Shown here one piece after another: positions 50,011-62,864 of a stretch of DNA of 64,000 nucleotides. Position 1 is the first letter of the stretch, and the number at the start of each line of letters is the position of its first letter. The notes under the pieces were generated by a model that saw nothing but the letters and a program-made list of their open reading frames with translations, was not told the DNA's origin and ran no database searches. Position numbers and translations under genes: made by a program. This DNA comes from Anagrus nilaparvatae (lineage: Eukaryota; Arthropoda; Insecta; Hymenoptera; Mymaridae), in NCBI GenBank assembly GCA_022575985.1, contig JAKSXM010000007.1, positions 62,278,501-62,342,500 of the forward strand. The letters are read 5' to 3'.

Positions 50011-52730
50011 TAAATAAACAACACAATAGTTTAGTTCTAATGTAAATTAGAATGTAAATTTTTAAATTCTAAAATTTTCTCATGTAAATACTCACAAAAA
50101 GGTTTCATTTCTATAAGTATAATTTTCATCAGTTCCTCAAAAAATGCTTCTTCTATCTCTTCATGATAAAGCCACGGTAACTGAAAAAACCATCTTAAGC
50201 ATTTTCTAGTTTCAATTTCACCATCTTTGTAAAAATGAAAAAACCCAATTTTTTAATTTTCCTGTACCAAGCCTGACTCTTTAAAATGTTTGAAAAATTT
50301 TTTTGCTAAAATTTATAATAATTTTGCGGGATGTAAACAATCATATTTATTTACAACACGGGCACAAAAAAAATCCAGGCAAATTCAAGTATTTTTATCG
50401 AATGTTGACTACTACCAAACTATGGATTACAGATCCTGCAGTTAAGATTTTTGAATATCGTAGAAGGTGCTAAGAAAATTTTCTTTAAGATTTTTGTATA
50501 TGTAGTAGAAGGTGCTAAGAAGCATTGCACAATTACATAAATTTTAATAAATATAAAAACCAATTATTTGAAAAATATATTTAATTGTACAATCCAACGC
50601 ATACTTTTTTGTCGTAAAAAAAATTTGTTTAAACAATAAATATTCAGTAAAAAAAAAATCATAATCTAAATCTTTATTTATGAATGTTTATATTATTAAT
50701 ATTAAATCGGATAAAATTTATTTGATTTACTATTTTTTTTTTGCCAATACAAAATATAATGAAATACAAATGATTAACTAACAAAAATGTATATATTTTT
50801 AAAAATTAATAATTACAAAAATAACAATAATAATTATTGTAACTAGTATGCGTATAACGAATAAAAAAAGGGGACAAATTCTTTATAAAGAATCAATCAA
50901 AATTGAAAAAAACTATATAATCGCTTTTATAATATATACATATTGCATATATAGGTATGTAAAAAAAAGTACATTCACAATATGATATGATATCAACGAA
51001 TGGCATTTTTATTGCATTCTACCAATTAGCGAGTGCGTTGAAATAAAGAGCATATATATATAAATAACAAACAAACACAAGGGATATTGAAACCGATTGA
51101 ATGTTAAAAAAAAAGAATTAAAATTAAAATGTAGTAACGAAAACTGTGCGGTATAACAACATGTATAAAACATTGTAAAAAAAATTTAAGTTATATAACG
51201 ATGCGTTTTTGGAAAATGAAAGAATAATGAGAAAATTATAGCATGTGAATTACTTTTGGAAATATGTTTGTTTTAATTTAAATTTTGAATATAGGTACTA
51301 TTTCATCTAATCACTTTTCTTTTGTCGAAAGATCTATTAAATTTTTCATTTGGTTTTTATGTTTTTTGAGTCGTTGAATACGAATATGAAATCTGTTTTT
51401 ACCAAAGAAACACTGGTTGTCCACAATAGGAATTTAATGGTTATGTTTTGCAGGTTTTTAATGATTTTTATTTGTTGATTTTGTTTTTTAGGTCCCTTTA
51501 CAAAAATATGATATTTGTTTTCAGCCTTAAATGGCTAGTTGTCCACAAAAGGAAATGTATAAATTCTGTAAAAAATAACCTAAAATTTCTTATTCTATGC
51601 AACTGGTCCATTCATGTTGAAAAAAAATATAATTTTGTTAAGGGACCTGAAAAACCAAATCTACTGGTAAAAATCATTGTGATATGAAATTAAAAAAAAA
51701 AATGACACAGTTGAATCCAAACGCACCAATTAGATATAAAATTTATTTTAAGCGAATACTGAAAAATATTATATAAAAATATTTTAGTTAAGGGTTGAAA
51801 AAAAAAAATCAACCCCAAAGTTTACATCGTTCAGAATGTGCAGCATGAAATTATAAGTAGAATAGGTAAAAAGTAAAAAACCGTAAATTTAATTACACTA
51901 AAAATTGTAGTACAAAAGTGTTTTCCCTATATTCTTTTAGAATATTAATAATAAAAACATAAAAGAAATAGTACAATAAAAAAATATAAATTGATTTGTC
52001 AGTCCTTAAAATACATGTAATTGAAAGGACATCAGATTTAATAGAATAAAATAAAAGTAAAAAAAAGTAGTAACAACGCAATTTAACCCTTTCTATATAT
52101 ATATATATATAAATTATATTTGGCTTATTTTATACATACGTCATGTTGCATTTATACATACGAAATAACAGTTTAACCTCATTTGTATTCTTAGTGCGAA
52201 AGTACACGAGTGTTCTCTTGCTGCCTCGATTTAGTATATCCACGTAATACGAATTATTTAGTAATCAAATCTCTCTCGCGGTACTAACAGATCTCGTCTT
52301 TTATTTTCTCTATATCTATATAACGTTTACACAGACATATGTATTTAAATATGTATATTTAAGTTAGTATGTGTAACAACAAATTGAAAGTAAAAGACTT
52401 GAAAAATTGCTGGTTTTATTTTATTTTTTATTTTCAGAATGATTTCTCTATTTTACGGTCTTATCGTGAGATAAAAAAAATTTTTTCTCTACGTGCATAT
52501 ATACTTAACGCTATTTTTTTTTAAATTTGAAATTTTTTTTTTAAAATAATTAATTTACTCTTAAAATTAAGAATTCAAATTTTGTTTTAATTCTTAAATT
52601 GGAATTAGTAAATGACAGTGAAAAACAAAACATATTGTTGCAATTTTAGAAAAGATAAATATTTTCAAGGAATTCGCTTTTTGAAAAAGTTTACTGGACC
52701 TTCAAGTGTATAAAAATATTTGATAATTGA
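50011..52730. other. AT-rich non-coding DNA
   Basis: No supported gene. At 51360-51690 TTTTTTGAGTCGTTGAATAC and TTTTAGGTCCCTTTAC mark two diverged units of the 'GGTCGCTGAATCC' dispersed repeat. A less AT-rich block is at 52190-52330. Confidence 0.5.
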
Positions 52731-53290
52731 ACATGTTTATAGGAAGTGATATTTGGTGAACTTAAAATCAAGGGGTAGTTAAAAGTAGTAAGGGCCTGAC
52801 CAGGACCTAATGAACATAAGAAACTTAGTAATTTACTATTAGTTATAGAAGTACTTTAGATTGAAGTTTTAAAGGTTCTAAAATTGAAATAATTAAATAT
52901 TACTTCTCGTGGTAGTTAAAGCTTTAAGTATTTAAGAAGTTTAGGTAGTGACACAAGCATTTTAAGTAGTATTTTAGAAAGTAGTAGGAACTATTTGTTA
53001 ATTTAGCTAATTATAATTTTTATCATTATTTTAATTTTTTATTATTACTTCCCTGGTTTTGAATACTGACAAAAATATTTTTAAATTTCAAGCACTGTTA
53101 TGTATTCTGGAAAAGATTTTGACATGGAACGTGTTTACAAGTTGGGGGAGGGGTCAAAAAACATGTCATTGGAGGTGGGGTCAAATGTGCCATATTTGGG
53201 GGGGAGGGTCAAATGGACTTTTTTTGCTTAAAATTATAAAGGCTTCAAGATTCAAAATGTAAATTTAAACATATTCCATGTTTGTTGTTT
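52731..53290. repeat. G-rich minisatellite block related to the transposon's repeats
   Basis: At 53140-53220 three units of TTGGGGG..GGGTCAAA type are followed by AAATTATAAAGGCTTCAAG and AACATATTCCATG, the same order as at 48120-48380 inside the large transposon. This lies outside the transposon, so the repeat family is dispersed or part of the transposon was copied here. Confidence 0.65.
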
Positions 53291-54690
53291 CGTAAATTCA
53301 CAAACTGATTGTAAGTTTTACGAGCTACTTCTTAAAAAATATTGCTTTCAGAAATTATATTAAAGTTTGCTTATTTTTGACATGTCATTTCGGGGCAATA
53401 AATGACTATGAAACTTTACCATTGATTTCATAAGTGAAATTTTGTCTAAATCAAGTTCCAGTCGAACAGAAAAAAGGTACAGAATTTAATATAAACTCAC
53501 AAAACAGTCAAATAATATTGCAGAACTAGCCCATTCTTAAATCACGAAATTTCCCTTAAATAAAAATCATTATAACATATAAAAAAGTCATTATTTAATC
53601 AATAAAAATATAAATATTTTTAAAAAAAACTCAACTTTAAACGTACATAGTTTATACATACAGTAAATATATATAGCAAACTAATTTGAAACATTTCACG
53701 TTTTGTTAGCAAATTTACTTTTTTTATTCAGTTTTTTTTATAACAAACAACCACACACATCACTACTATAGAATATATAACTCTTTTTTTTCTATATATA
53801 TAAATGAATAGTCAACTAGCAATATATATATATATATGGACTTTCTATATAATATAAATGGCACAGCTGTGTTACTTGTATATTTCGCATTAACTTTTTA
53901 TAAAGCAATACATACACCTAGTATAAGTTAAATTGGTAGTACGTCAATATCATCTATATTAAATATTTTTTTTTTGCATATATATAAAAAGTTATAATAA
54001 TAATAACAAAAGTCAATGTAAATATTTATTTTTATTTTTTTTTTTAATTTTGTACAAATTATAAAATATTAATAAAAACAACAAATACTATAAAAACGTC
54101 AATTTAATTTTGATCTGTTATTAATTGTTTTATTAATTAATTACCAAAAAAAATAAACATAATTATTTACAAAAATTTAATTTTATTAAAATACCATAAA
54201 GTTATATATATATTTAAATAGGCATGGATTTTTGACAATTTGATATCTATCTATAACGACAAGGGTCATTTCAATTAGTAGTACTCTGATGATGGAGCAA
54301 TAAAATTTTCGTAATAACAGCAACTATATAACCAAATACATGAAAATTTTATAACAAAATATCTTTTACATAAAAGTTTTTTTTTTTATATTTGACATTT
54401 TGTATAGTTAAAATATAAAAATTTATAATTAATTGATCCAAAAAGGGCAAAAAAAAATATTTTTTTTTTAATTTAAGCTGATTAAATAGGTATTACAACC
54501 TATATGTATAAAATTGAAAAGCAATGACGTGAATATTTAGTAGATAAATAATAAATCATTTTTAATAAGTTTTTTTCAACTGTTTTTTATGCTTTTAAAC
54601 AATCTTTTTGGAATGGTTTTGAATGGAACCTGAAGGTTCGAACCAGGGTCGCTTGTAACTTTAAAATTGTTAAACTAAAATTAATAAATA
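53291..54690. other. AT-rich non-coding DNA
   Basis: I see no gene. Short (TA)n runs occur at 53820-53840. Confidence 0.55.
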
Positions 54691-54695
54691 AGTAA

Positions 54696-55880
54696 TTAAC
54701 AATAAGTAAATGTAGTAAAATAAGTCAAAGATTGTAAAGTTTTTGGTTGTGGAGGTATAACAGCAGTTGGCCTAATAGTTTCGGTAACTACGTTTGTCAC
54801 AGTTTTAAATCTACTGCTCGATCTACTGACAACATGAGTAGCATCTCCATTATAGATTGTTGTAAAATAAGTTTAAGTTGTGTATGATGCTTCAAATAAT
54901 AGGGTTGGTACAGGTCCTACTTCGTGATTATTTGATTCAGACAATACTTGATCTTATGGAATTTCTTTTATCTGGGTTATCAATCACAGTGCTACCACCT
55001 GAGCTAGAAGTAAACACTACATCAGTTTTCATTGAACTTATGACTTCGACATCATTTGACGTTCTTTCGGTAGTAATGATATCGTCCATTGTTGTAGTTT
55101 CATCGGATATAAAATCTGTAACGTCTTCTGTGATAGTTTCATTTGCTACCTCATTAGTACTTTGTAGTGTTTTAACTAATTTAGACTCTTCTTGAGATTT
55201 TTGTTTCTTCAGAGCCTCTAAATAAGCTAATATTTCGGGCAGAGGTACTGGTTTGAAAGAATTTACAACAGTTGTTGATTTTATTACTGGTATAACACTT
55301 GATGGATTAATAGTTTCCTTCACAATATTACTAAAAACTTCAGAACGAGTTTATGTTTCTGCTTGATCTTCCCCGATCTTCTCCGATACTTGTTGTAAAA
55401 TTAGTGTAAGTGGTATAATAAGTCTCAAGTACTTCAGTTGGTTTTATACTTGACCAGAAACTTGGTTGGAGAGATATAATATCGTCTTTTTCTTGCGCAG
55501 TTGTGAATTCAGTAGTTTCTTCATCTTCAATTGTTGTTATTTTATCGGAAGTAGTAGTCAATAAGTCTTCTGGGTTTTCTGTAGTAATATAGTTATCTTC
55601 ATTGTTATTATTAACAATTGAAAAGTCTTGATTTAATTTTGATGTTGAAGGAAAACCATCAGATATTTTTGTTAGCGATAATGAAAGGTTTTGAGTTTTC
55701 GGTTTTGGGTATTGAGTCTTTATTTAAAGATTTTTGTATTGCAGAATTTGGATTAATTGTTTCTGTAATAATATTTGTTGCTGTAACTTTGCTACTTGAA
55801 ATACTTGTAGTTAAATCATCATAAAATGTAGTTAAATATCGTAAAATGTTTTTATTTTTATTTCTTTCTTATGCTTGGCT
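54696..55880 (-). pseudogene. Decayed repeat protein with TTYT/VVTETI-type modules
   Basis: Three modules and the start of a fourth occur in order: LRYLTTFYDD..TNIITETINPNSAI (about 55846-55735); ETYYTTYTNFTTSIGED..TRSEVFSNIVKETINPSS (about 55435-55290); YTT-TYFTTIYNGDATHVVS then TVTNVVTETIRPTAVI (about 54890-54745); and LTYFTTFTYC before TAA. The consensus TTYT.FTT...G...V.SR.....NVVTETI.P..VI resembles repeats I associate with secreted Thr-rich arthropod proteins; I cannot name the gene. Ser/Thr/Glu/Asp-rich spacers separate modules. At least three frame changes and two in-frame stops disrupt it, including a near-duplicate GAAGATCGG/GAAGATCAA at about 55365-55385 that shifts the frame. Sequencing error is the alternative. 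Confidence 0.7.
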
Positions 55881-58235
55881 CCAAATTGTAATATTCATGA
55901 TTTGCAATACTTAATAAGTCCATTGTCTTTAATTTTACTTAAATTTTTACAATTTATTCTTCATCAACTACTACTAATTACGGAGACTAATTATGAAAGT
56001 AAATTCTCATCATCCTCATCATCGGATTAATTTTTTTTTATCATCTTATTAAATTAATTAATGAAAAGTGTAAATTAAATCGATGAAACTTGCAGGAAGG
56101 GCACTACGTACAAAATTAAATATTTAGTAGTAATAACCATATAGACACATATATGTTAATAACTAAACGCTCGAGGCATTGCATTGCATATTACAATATT
56201 CTAATTATCTTCAAAACTCAATCAAATATTCTTGTAAGCGTATACATGTAATAAGTCAAAACCGAGGTCAAAATTAAATAAATTAAAGAGAAAAATATTT
56301 ATCTGGAAATTGGGGTGTATCAGCTCAGTTCTACACCCAAATATAAATAAGCATAATTAATAAATTTCACATTAAATTATTTCTAGGAAAACAAAATATC
56401 ACACGTGTATTAAAAAATTCAAAGAAGATACCTACTGAGTTAAAAAATTTTTACTGTCTTTAATAAAAAATATATATAAACTAAAGTACTGATTTAGAAA
56501 TAGTTAAAAATATACTTTTTTGCTTGTATACCAATAAAAAGCCGAAATAAACAAAAAGGAAAAAATAATAAGTGCAGAATATAGGATCGAACATAAATTT
56601 ATATTATATATTCTCTAATACGTTTGGGAATCCTTTCTTTTCAAACTATAATATTCACAAAAAAAAGTACTTTATATTTAATATTTTTTTTAAAGCTTCC
56701 TAAAATACGTTAAAATCTTTGATATTTCTAGATCTATAAGAAAAAATTTTCTTTTTATACAATTTTTATATTCTTATATCTAAAATTGTCACATTTTTTA
56801 CACAGGATTTTGTATTTTTATTATCAAATAAATATTTATTCGCACGATAAGGTTTTTAATTAAACACAAAATATATTTGATTAAAATTTAATAATTAATT
56901 TATTTTTTTTTTGTAATTTAATTTTTCTGTAAAATATGTATATTTATACTGTGCTTGATATTGGTTTTCTGCAGTTTTTCTTTAATAATAATTTAATTAT
57001 TAATCTCGGCTAAAGATTTCAAAGTCACCTGCTAGTGCACGCCACCTCAACCCCTTCTATTTATTAGTACTCAGTGCCCTACATCGGCTACCCCTAAATA
57101 TGCTAATTATAAGTATAGCCAAGAGTATTTTCGAAGTATTTTATAACAAACGGTCTAAAAGAATTTTTCAAATTTTGGTAGCAGACGATAAATTATACTT
57201 TTTAAAAAATATGCACTTTGAATTGCAACTGATAAAAGAATATAGTCTAAATTTTAAATGCAAAACATTTTTGAAAATTGTCTTAAAATACGTAAAATTA
57301 ATACAATAGTTATAAAAATAAAAAATTAGTACTCTTTAATACGTAAAAATACAAAATAAAAAGCTCCTGAAGTATAATAAAATACTTAAATTAAAAACTA
57401 ATAATTCAAGTAAATAATCCGATAATTTGTTTACTGTGTAAAAATTATATATGTTTTATGATTATTTATACAACACGTATCAAATATCAATGACAGATCA
57501 GAAAATGTTTTTGAATATTATGTGTATTTTATGATTTCTATCTATACCGTATTGTAAATGTAAAAAGGGTGACTAAATATTATATTCACACAAAATTATT
57601 ATTACGAATTATCAAATTTCAAAATATCAAAATTATTTTATATATATATATATATATATAATATTACTGCTGTACATAAATGTATTATTTCCTGTAAAAT
57701 ATTTTAATAATTTTATATATTTTAACACTTCTTTTTCTGTGTTAATTCATACACAAACAAATAATATTTTTTTTGGTATATTACTTTTTCATTGAATGAA
57801 AATTTTATTCAAAAGCAAAAAGAAATTAGTACATATATATTATTTTGGCTATTTTAAAAATATTTTTTATTTTATATTGACTTTTTGTCAAACTATTTAT
57901 AAATTAAAATCAACAAAAAAAGAGAATAATTAAGAGAATAATCGAATTTTATATATATTTTTTGGTTTTTACGATTGATATATTTAGCTGAAATAATTTT
58001 TGTGTTATTTATCAGTTTAATTCATTTAATTTCAATATCGAATGAAATATTCAAAGGATAATGTAATTTTTACTATTAAATGATTATCTTGTTTTTAAAA
58101 ATATTTTGTAAAAATTACTTATTTTATTTGATTCATTTCAGTATAGAATAGAATTTATGGCTGAAATTTGAGCTGAATCTGCATTTAGTAGTTACTGAAT
58201 GCAGCTGTTAGAATTTCTCTTTAAAACAAAAAATG
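55881..58235. other. AT-rich non-coding DNA
   Basis: No supported gene. A (TA)n tract lies at 57635-57660. Confidence 0.55.
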
Positions 58236-58249
58236 GAATCTAACGACAA

Positions 58250-58400
58250 ATGGCTAGAGAAGTAAAGAATGATATGTAAATTAATAGCCTAGGCGAAGCC
58301 AAAAGGTGGTAACTGGCACTTTGGGACGTTATTTCTTTATCGCCTAGGGTTGTATATTTGGTTTTGTATACGATTTTTCTTTGACAGTAAGATAAAAAAA
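58250..58400 (+). repeat. Copy of the CGAGGCGAAGCCGAG dispersed repeat
   Basis: It reads AAAGAATGATATGTAAATTA, CCTAGGCGAAGCCAAAAGGT, GGTAACTGGCACTTTGGGAC and TATACGATTTTTCTTTGACA, aligning block by block with 27655-27790. Confidence 0.7.
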
Positions 58401-59544
58401 CATGACTTTCTTGACAGTGCTGTGGCCGAAAAATACGTAGTTTTTAAATTTTAACAAAAACTCGCAAAAATTATTCTTTTTTACCTCCTTTTTGAGCCAA
58501 AATTTGCCAATGTCAGGTCACATCGATTAGCTTTTAAGCGAAATTCAAGCAGTATCTTTTACATTTATTTTGATGTAAATTGCTTCATACGATTCAATAC
58601 AATAAACAAAATTCAAGGTAACTAAAAACATCCTAACCTTTATTAGATTTCGCCAATTTCACCAAAATCTCGGCTGAAATTAAGACCAGTCACCATACCT
58701 TTGGTCTATATCTCTTTTTAATTAATATGATAAAAAAAGACAGCAATTAAAACTTTATGCAGCCTGATATATTAATTACAACACAGGTCATTTTTTTTAA
58801 CCTTACACTTAGCTGCTCCGCATTGCTAAACTTTCTTGGAAATCACGCATCGTAAATATATAAAACTGCACAAATATATATTAATTTCTTTTTTTTAAGC
58901 AAAAGAAAATAACATAACAGCAGTTACATTAATAAAAAATCTTTAAAAAAGAGATAATATGAGCTCGTTATATGAATATTAGCTTCTAAAAAAATAACTT
59001 ATTTTTAGAGCAAAAGAATTTCTTTTTTTGTTCTTTTGCAAACTCGTAGAGGACAAATTTTTGCATTCTTTTTTTTTTAAACATTATTTATTTGTGAAAA
59101 CCCCAAAAGACTTGTATAACAAAAGCTAAACTAAAGTTTAACTTTACGCATATTATAAAAAATCTTTATCTTTCTATGTATATAGTAGTGTGACTATAAT
59201 TAAAAAGAATAAATATATATATATTTATATATCACCCAAAACTAACCATTAGCACACTTGTGTTAGCACAAGAAAAATGAATAGCTCTATCATTTAGTAA
59301 TTACGCCCTCAACGTCGCTTGAAAGAATAAATATAAATGGTACTATATATGAAAAAAAAAGACGCGTTAACCGGAATAAAAAAATCACCCTATGGACAAA
59401 ATACAAACTCGACATTCATACAGCGTAGTAAAACTCTCGGATACATAAAAAAATGACAAAAAAAAACTAAATTTTATACATTTATAAATATTCAAAAACA
59501 ATTTATGAACAATAAATTATATTTAAAATTTAAAAAAAACTTAC
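58401..59544. other. Intronic AT-rich DNA downstream of exon 59545-60079
   Basis: It begins the intron after the donor at 59544. I see no further exon with a convincing frame and paired splice sites. Confidence 0.5.
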
Positions 59545-60079
59545 TTCTAAATGGTCGTCCTTCTTCCGGTGTTGACCTTTCGGTAATTTCTGAACAGGGT
59601 GTTGCACTAGCTTCTCTATCTTCATCATCGGGCGACGGACCACGAATAGTCGATGGTGGTGCCGTAGCTGGTGACGATCTCGTTGTTGAATTAGCTGGAC
59701 TAGCAGCTGTTCCTAAATGATCACTTTGTGCACCAGGTGTTGTTGGTGGTGGTGCAGTTGCACCTTGAAATATATTTGACATGCCAGTTAATGCAGCAAT
59801 TCCACCAGTTACAGATATATTTGTACTATTTGATGTTGGTGTTGTAACAACAATTCCTGGTGTTGTTGATTGACTTGTATTTGTATCGTTTTCTAATTTT
59901 AAACGTTTTTGTGGTGGTGCGAATGCCGACGGTGCTAATGGACGAAATGCACTACCGAATGGTATACGATGCTCAAATGGATGGAGAAATTGATGTTGAA
60001 GATGTAACATATGATGAAGACGATAATCAAGTGTTGCTGCTGCACTAAATGGACTTTGAAGCTCTTTTGTATCACCGAT
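59545..60079 (-). CDS. Long coding exon of a probable nuclear regulatory protein
   Basis: The exon encodes 178 codons plus one base. The acceptor is TTTGAATAG before 60079 and the donor is a strong GTAAGT after 59545. It enters in phase 0, matching the exon ending at 62865, and leaves in phase 1. It opens IGDTKELQSPFSAAATLDYR, followed by a His/Leu/Phe-rich stretch (LHHMLHLQHQFLHPFEHRIP), FGSAFRPLAPSAFAPP, a basic QKRLKLE patch like a nuclear localisation signal, a long Thr/Ser/Asn/Pro-rich low-complexity region and an acidic Ser-rich tail with PSPDDEDREAS. This composition is common in transcription factors, but no DNA-binding domain is visible, so the family is unknown. Codons end mostly in A or T. 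Confidence 0.85.
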
Positions 60080-60820
60080 CTATTCAAACATTTTTATTTT
60101 TTGTTGTTTAGTTTTATAAAATTATAAGAAATATTTTTTGACAAATTATTCTATACGAGTCATTATTAACTAAAAAACAAACTTTAAGGTTTGGCTTCAG
60201 AATTACAACAGTTAAGCTCAAAAGTTTATTATTTATACCAAATATTATTAAATCCTTGTTTTCCGAGTATCCAAATTTAAATTATTTTCGGAAAATTGCA
60301 ACCAAAACGAATTCAAAATATTAAAAAAAATTTATTATTTTTTAAACAAAATTTCTAGGATGCTTTTGAATGAATAAAAAAAATGATTATTTCGGGCCAA
60401 TAAAACAGTATAATTTTGGCAATACAAATAAATTTTTAGAAAAATTTTAGTCAAATACAAAATACAAAATAAAATTAACTCTTCTAAATTCTTGTAACAT
60501 AATTCCTCAAAATTTGTTTCTAACATTCATAATGACCTTGAATTAATGGTTGATCAATCTAATTGTCATGTTTCATTTTGAAAATATTAAAATTTATCAA
60601 TTTACTACAGGAAGTACAGAACTTTTAAATAATAATAAATGTTCGTAAAATATTTCTAAATTTATTTCAAAATTAAAAAAAAATTTTGTTAAAGTTAGAA
60701 AAATGAAGCAGTTTAAATGAAACTTATTATCAAAACATACTAAACTATTTCTCTACAGCAGTTAATTTGCTACAAAACCAACTTTTTTTTTAATTTAAGC
60801 AAACACTTGAATCTAAATAG
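60080..60820. other. Intronic AT-rich DNA
   Basis: Part of the intron between 60079 and 62865; nothing else seen. Confidence 0.5.
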
Positions 60821-60821
60821 T

Positions 60822-60905
60822 CCATTGAAAAAAAATCCACTTGAAACCAGTGGAAAGATTCCGCAAATGACTTAAAACGTAAAGAAAAAGTAAAAAAATT
60901 TTTTG
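60822..60905 (-). repeat. Half copy of the CTAGCGGAATT MITE family
   Basis: GATTCCGCAAATGACTTAAA and ACGTAAAGAAAA match, on the minus strand, the TTTTCTTTACGTTTCAAG..ATTTGCAA block shared with 16900 and 61515. Confidence 0.55.
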
Positions 60906-61004
60906 CTATCTTTTCAAGAATATTTTTTTTTTTTTGGCCCATCACACCGCTGACATTTCTTATATGAGCGAAAAATAATACATTTTTAACCAAAGGAGCA
61001 AGAA

Positions 61005-61090
61005 AATAGAATGGCCCAGATCAAATGTCATTTAGCATCCGAGGCGAAGCCGAGGGTAGGAAACGGCGATCTGGGATACACTTTTTTTTC
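61005..61090 (+). repeat. Copy of the CGAGGCGAAGCCGAG dispersed repeat
   Basis: GAATGGCCCAGATCAAATGT, CATCCGAGGCGAAGCCGAGG and GGAAACGGCGATCTGGGATA can fold, the GGCCCAGATC arm pairing with GATCTGGG, as in the 28190 hairpin. Confidence 0.75.
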
Positions 61091-61109
61091 TCCCATTACT
61101 CTAGTGAAT

Positions 61110-61430
61110 TTGTTAGACTCTACTTCTATTATAGATTTTTTGGGATGCTGAAACCAAATTTCAAATACTCGTTCATGGGAAATGTGCGTACGGCCCTTCA
61201 ATTACCAAAAAACAACCCTACAAGAAGGTGTTTTGCCATATTCTTACTATGAGCAATAATTTTGCCATAGTATAGGTTCTGTGGGTCGCCGAATCAAAAT
61301 TTCAGGTCATTTTTTATAAAAAATGCGAAATTCGCCCTTGAATTGGTAAAAACCAACCCTGAAATGGGTTATTTTGCTATATTTGCTATATTCTTACAAT
61401 GAGCCTTAAGTTACATAACGCAATTTTTCT
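61110..61430 (+). repeat. Two tandem units of the 'GGGTCGCTGAATCC' dispersed repeat
   Basis: Units beginning TTTTTTGGGATGCTGAAACC (61135) and TTCTGTGGGTCGCCGAATCA (61274) each continue with AAATTTCA, then CATGGGAAATG or a variant, a CCCTT.AATT...AAAAACAACCCT block and TTTTGCTATATTCTTAC. Relatives lie at 38130, 42670-42900 and 51360. Confidence 0.65.
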
Positions 61431-61504
61431 TTTTCAAAGGGGAGAAAACGCGTTTATTTCTATCGCTTCGCGGGGTGAAAATAGTGCTTTCGACCCACTT
61501 GTAA

Positions 61505-61625
61505 GAAAAACTTTTTTTTAGTTTTCTTTACGTTTCAAGTCATTTGCAATTGTTTAAGCATGAAAAAAAATTCCGCTAGCGGCTAGTGGAATTCTGCTAA
61601 CCATAAGCAGGTTTTTTTTAATTGA
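61505..61625. repeat. Half copy of the CTAGCGGAATT MITE family
   Basis: TTTTCTTTACGTTTCAAGTC, ATTTGCAATTGTTTAAGC and TTCCGCTAGCGGCTAGTGGA match the right arm of the 16691-16985 element most closely. Confidence 0.7.
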
Positions 61626-61904
61626 CTACTCAGGGAAGGAAGCTTGCATTGGTCAGAGTTTTAATAATTTTTTGCACAATTTGAAACTGGATAAAAAAAT
61701 ATTTAAATGTTGACCCACGTAAGCCTCCTATTTTAAAAATAATATAGTAGCTGAAAATTTGAAGTTATACATGCGTATACCAAGCACAGCAACTTATGTT
61801 CAAATGATTATGATTCAAAGTTTGTCATTTAGTTTCTTAAAAAATGTTTGCTAACTTTCATTTCAATATTCATAATTCAAAAAGTAGTTAAAAGGCAAGA
61901 ATTA

Positions 61905-61990
61905 AATATACGATCCTTGGCCTGATCCTTGGCCATAAAAAATAAATGCCCAAAATCGCAGTTTACCATCCTCGGGTTTTCTCGCCATGT
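61905..61990 (-). repeat. Reversed copy of the CGAGGCGAAGCCGAG dispersed repeat
   Basis: GGCCATAAAAAATAAATGCC and CCAAAATCGCAGTTTACC then CCTCGGGTTTTCTCGCCA are the reverse complement of the 27690-27780 blocks. Confidence 0.65.
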
Positions 61991-61999
61991 GCTTTGTAA

Positions 62000-62864
62000 T
62001 GTATTCTCATCGGTAAGGTAACAAAAATAAGATAATTGTTTTTCTGGATACTCAACAGAAACAGCGCATTTTCCGTCGCTATTTTAAAAAAATGTTGAAA
62101 AAAATAAAATAAAAATAATGTAAGAACTTTATTAAAAAATTTTTGATTCCTCTTAAAAATAATGAAAACTTACATAAGATTTAGGGCATTCTTTACTTTT
62201 GAAGCTTTATGCATAAATGTACTTTATATCAAATTACAAATTTACGTAGTAGTAATTTTACTGAATTTATTAACCAAATGCAATTCTTGTCAACTCTTAC
62301 GTTGCAAAACATGTTTCAAGAATAATAACTTTGTTTTTTAATTAACGTCAATTTGAATTCTAAGCTAATCACAATATTTAATATTATTTTCCTTTTTCAA
62401 ATAAACAAGGTTTCAATATATTAAAACTCGAGAATTAAAATGACTAAATAGTCATTAAAAAAATAATAAAATAAAATACCAATATATTAAATAACAATAA
62501 AAATGTACAATAAACGTAAATAGGTAAGTAGTAAATGAATAAAGGAAGAAATAAAATGAATACAATATTCTCATCTTTAGAGTTATGAAATTTTTTTTTT
62601 CAAGTAAATTTTTAAAAATGACACATAATCATTCGAACGTTATTATGTACGTCTTCTTCTTTGTTATAAATTATTATAGAAGTGTGCATCTATAAGCTAT
62701 AAATCATAAAAAAGCCTGAAAAAAAAAAGCATTCCAAAAAAACATTGCATGCACATTTATTGTTTTCTTGAATATTTAGTCGTGTGCAAAGAAGATATTA
62801 AAATTATTAACAATAGATTTATGCATGTAAAAAGGAATTTTTTGTTGGATATTTGGATACTAAC
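62000..62864. other. Intronic AT-rich DNA
   Basis: This is the remainder of the intron between 62865 and 60079; no other feature is seen. Confidence 0.5.

Noticed and set aside
54280..54320. CTGATGATGGAGC on the plus strand as a third hammerhead core
   Set aside because: No GAAA box or pairing stem follows and no Penelope-like coding sequence is adjacent.
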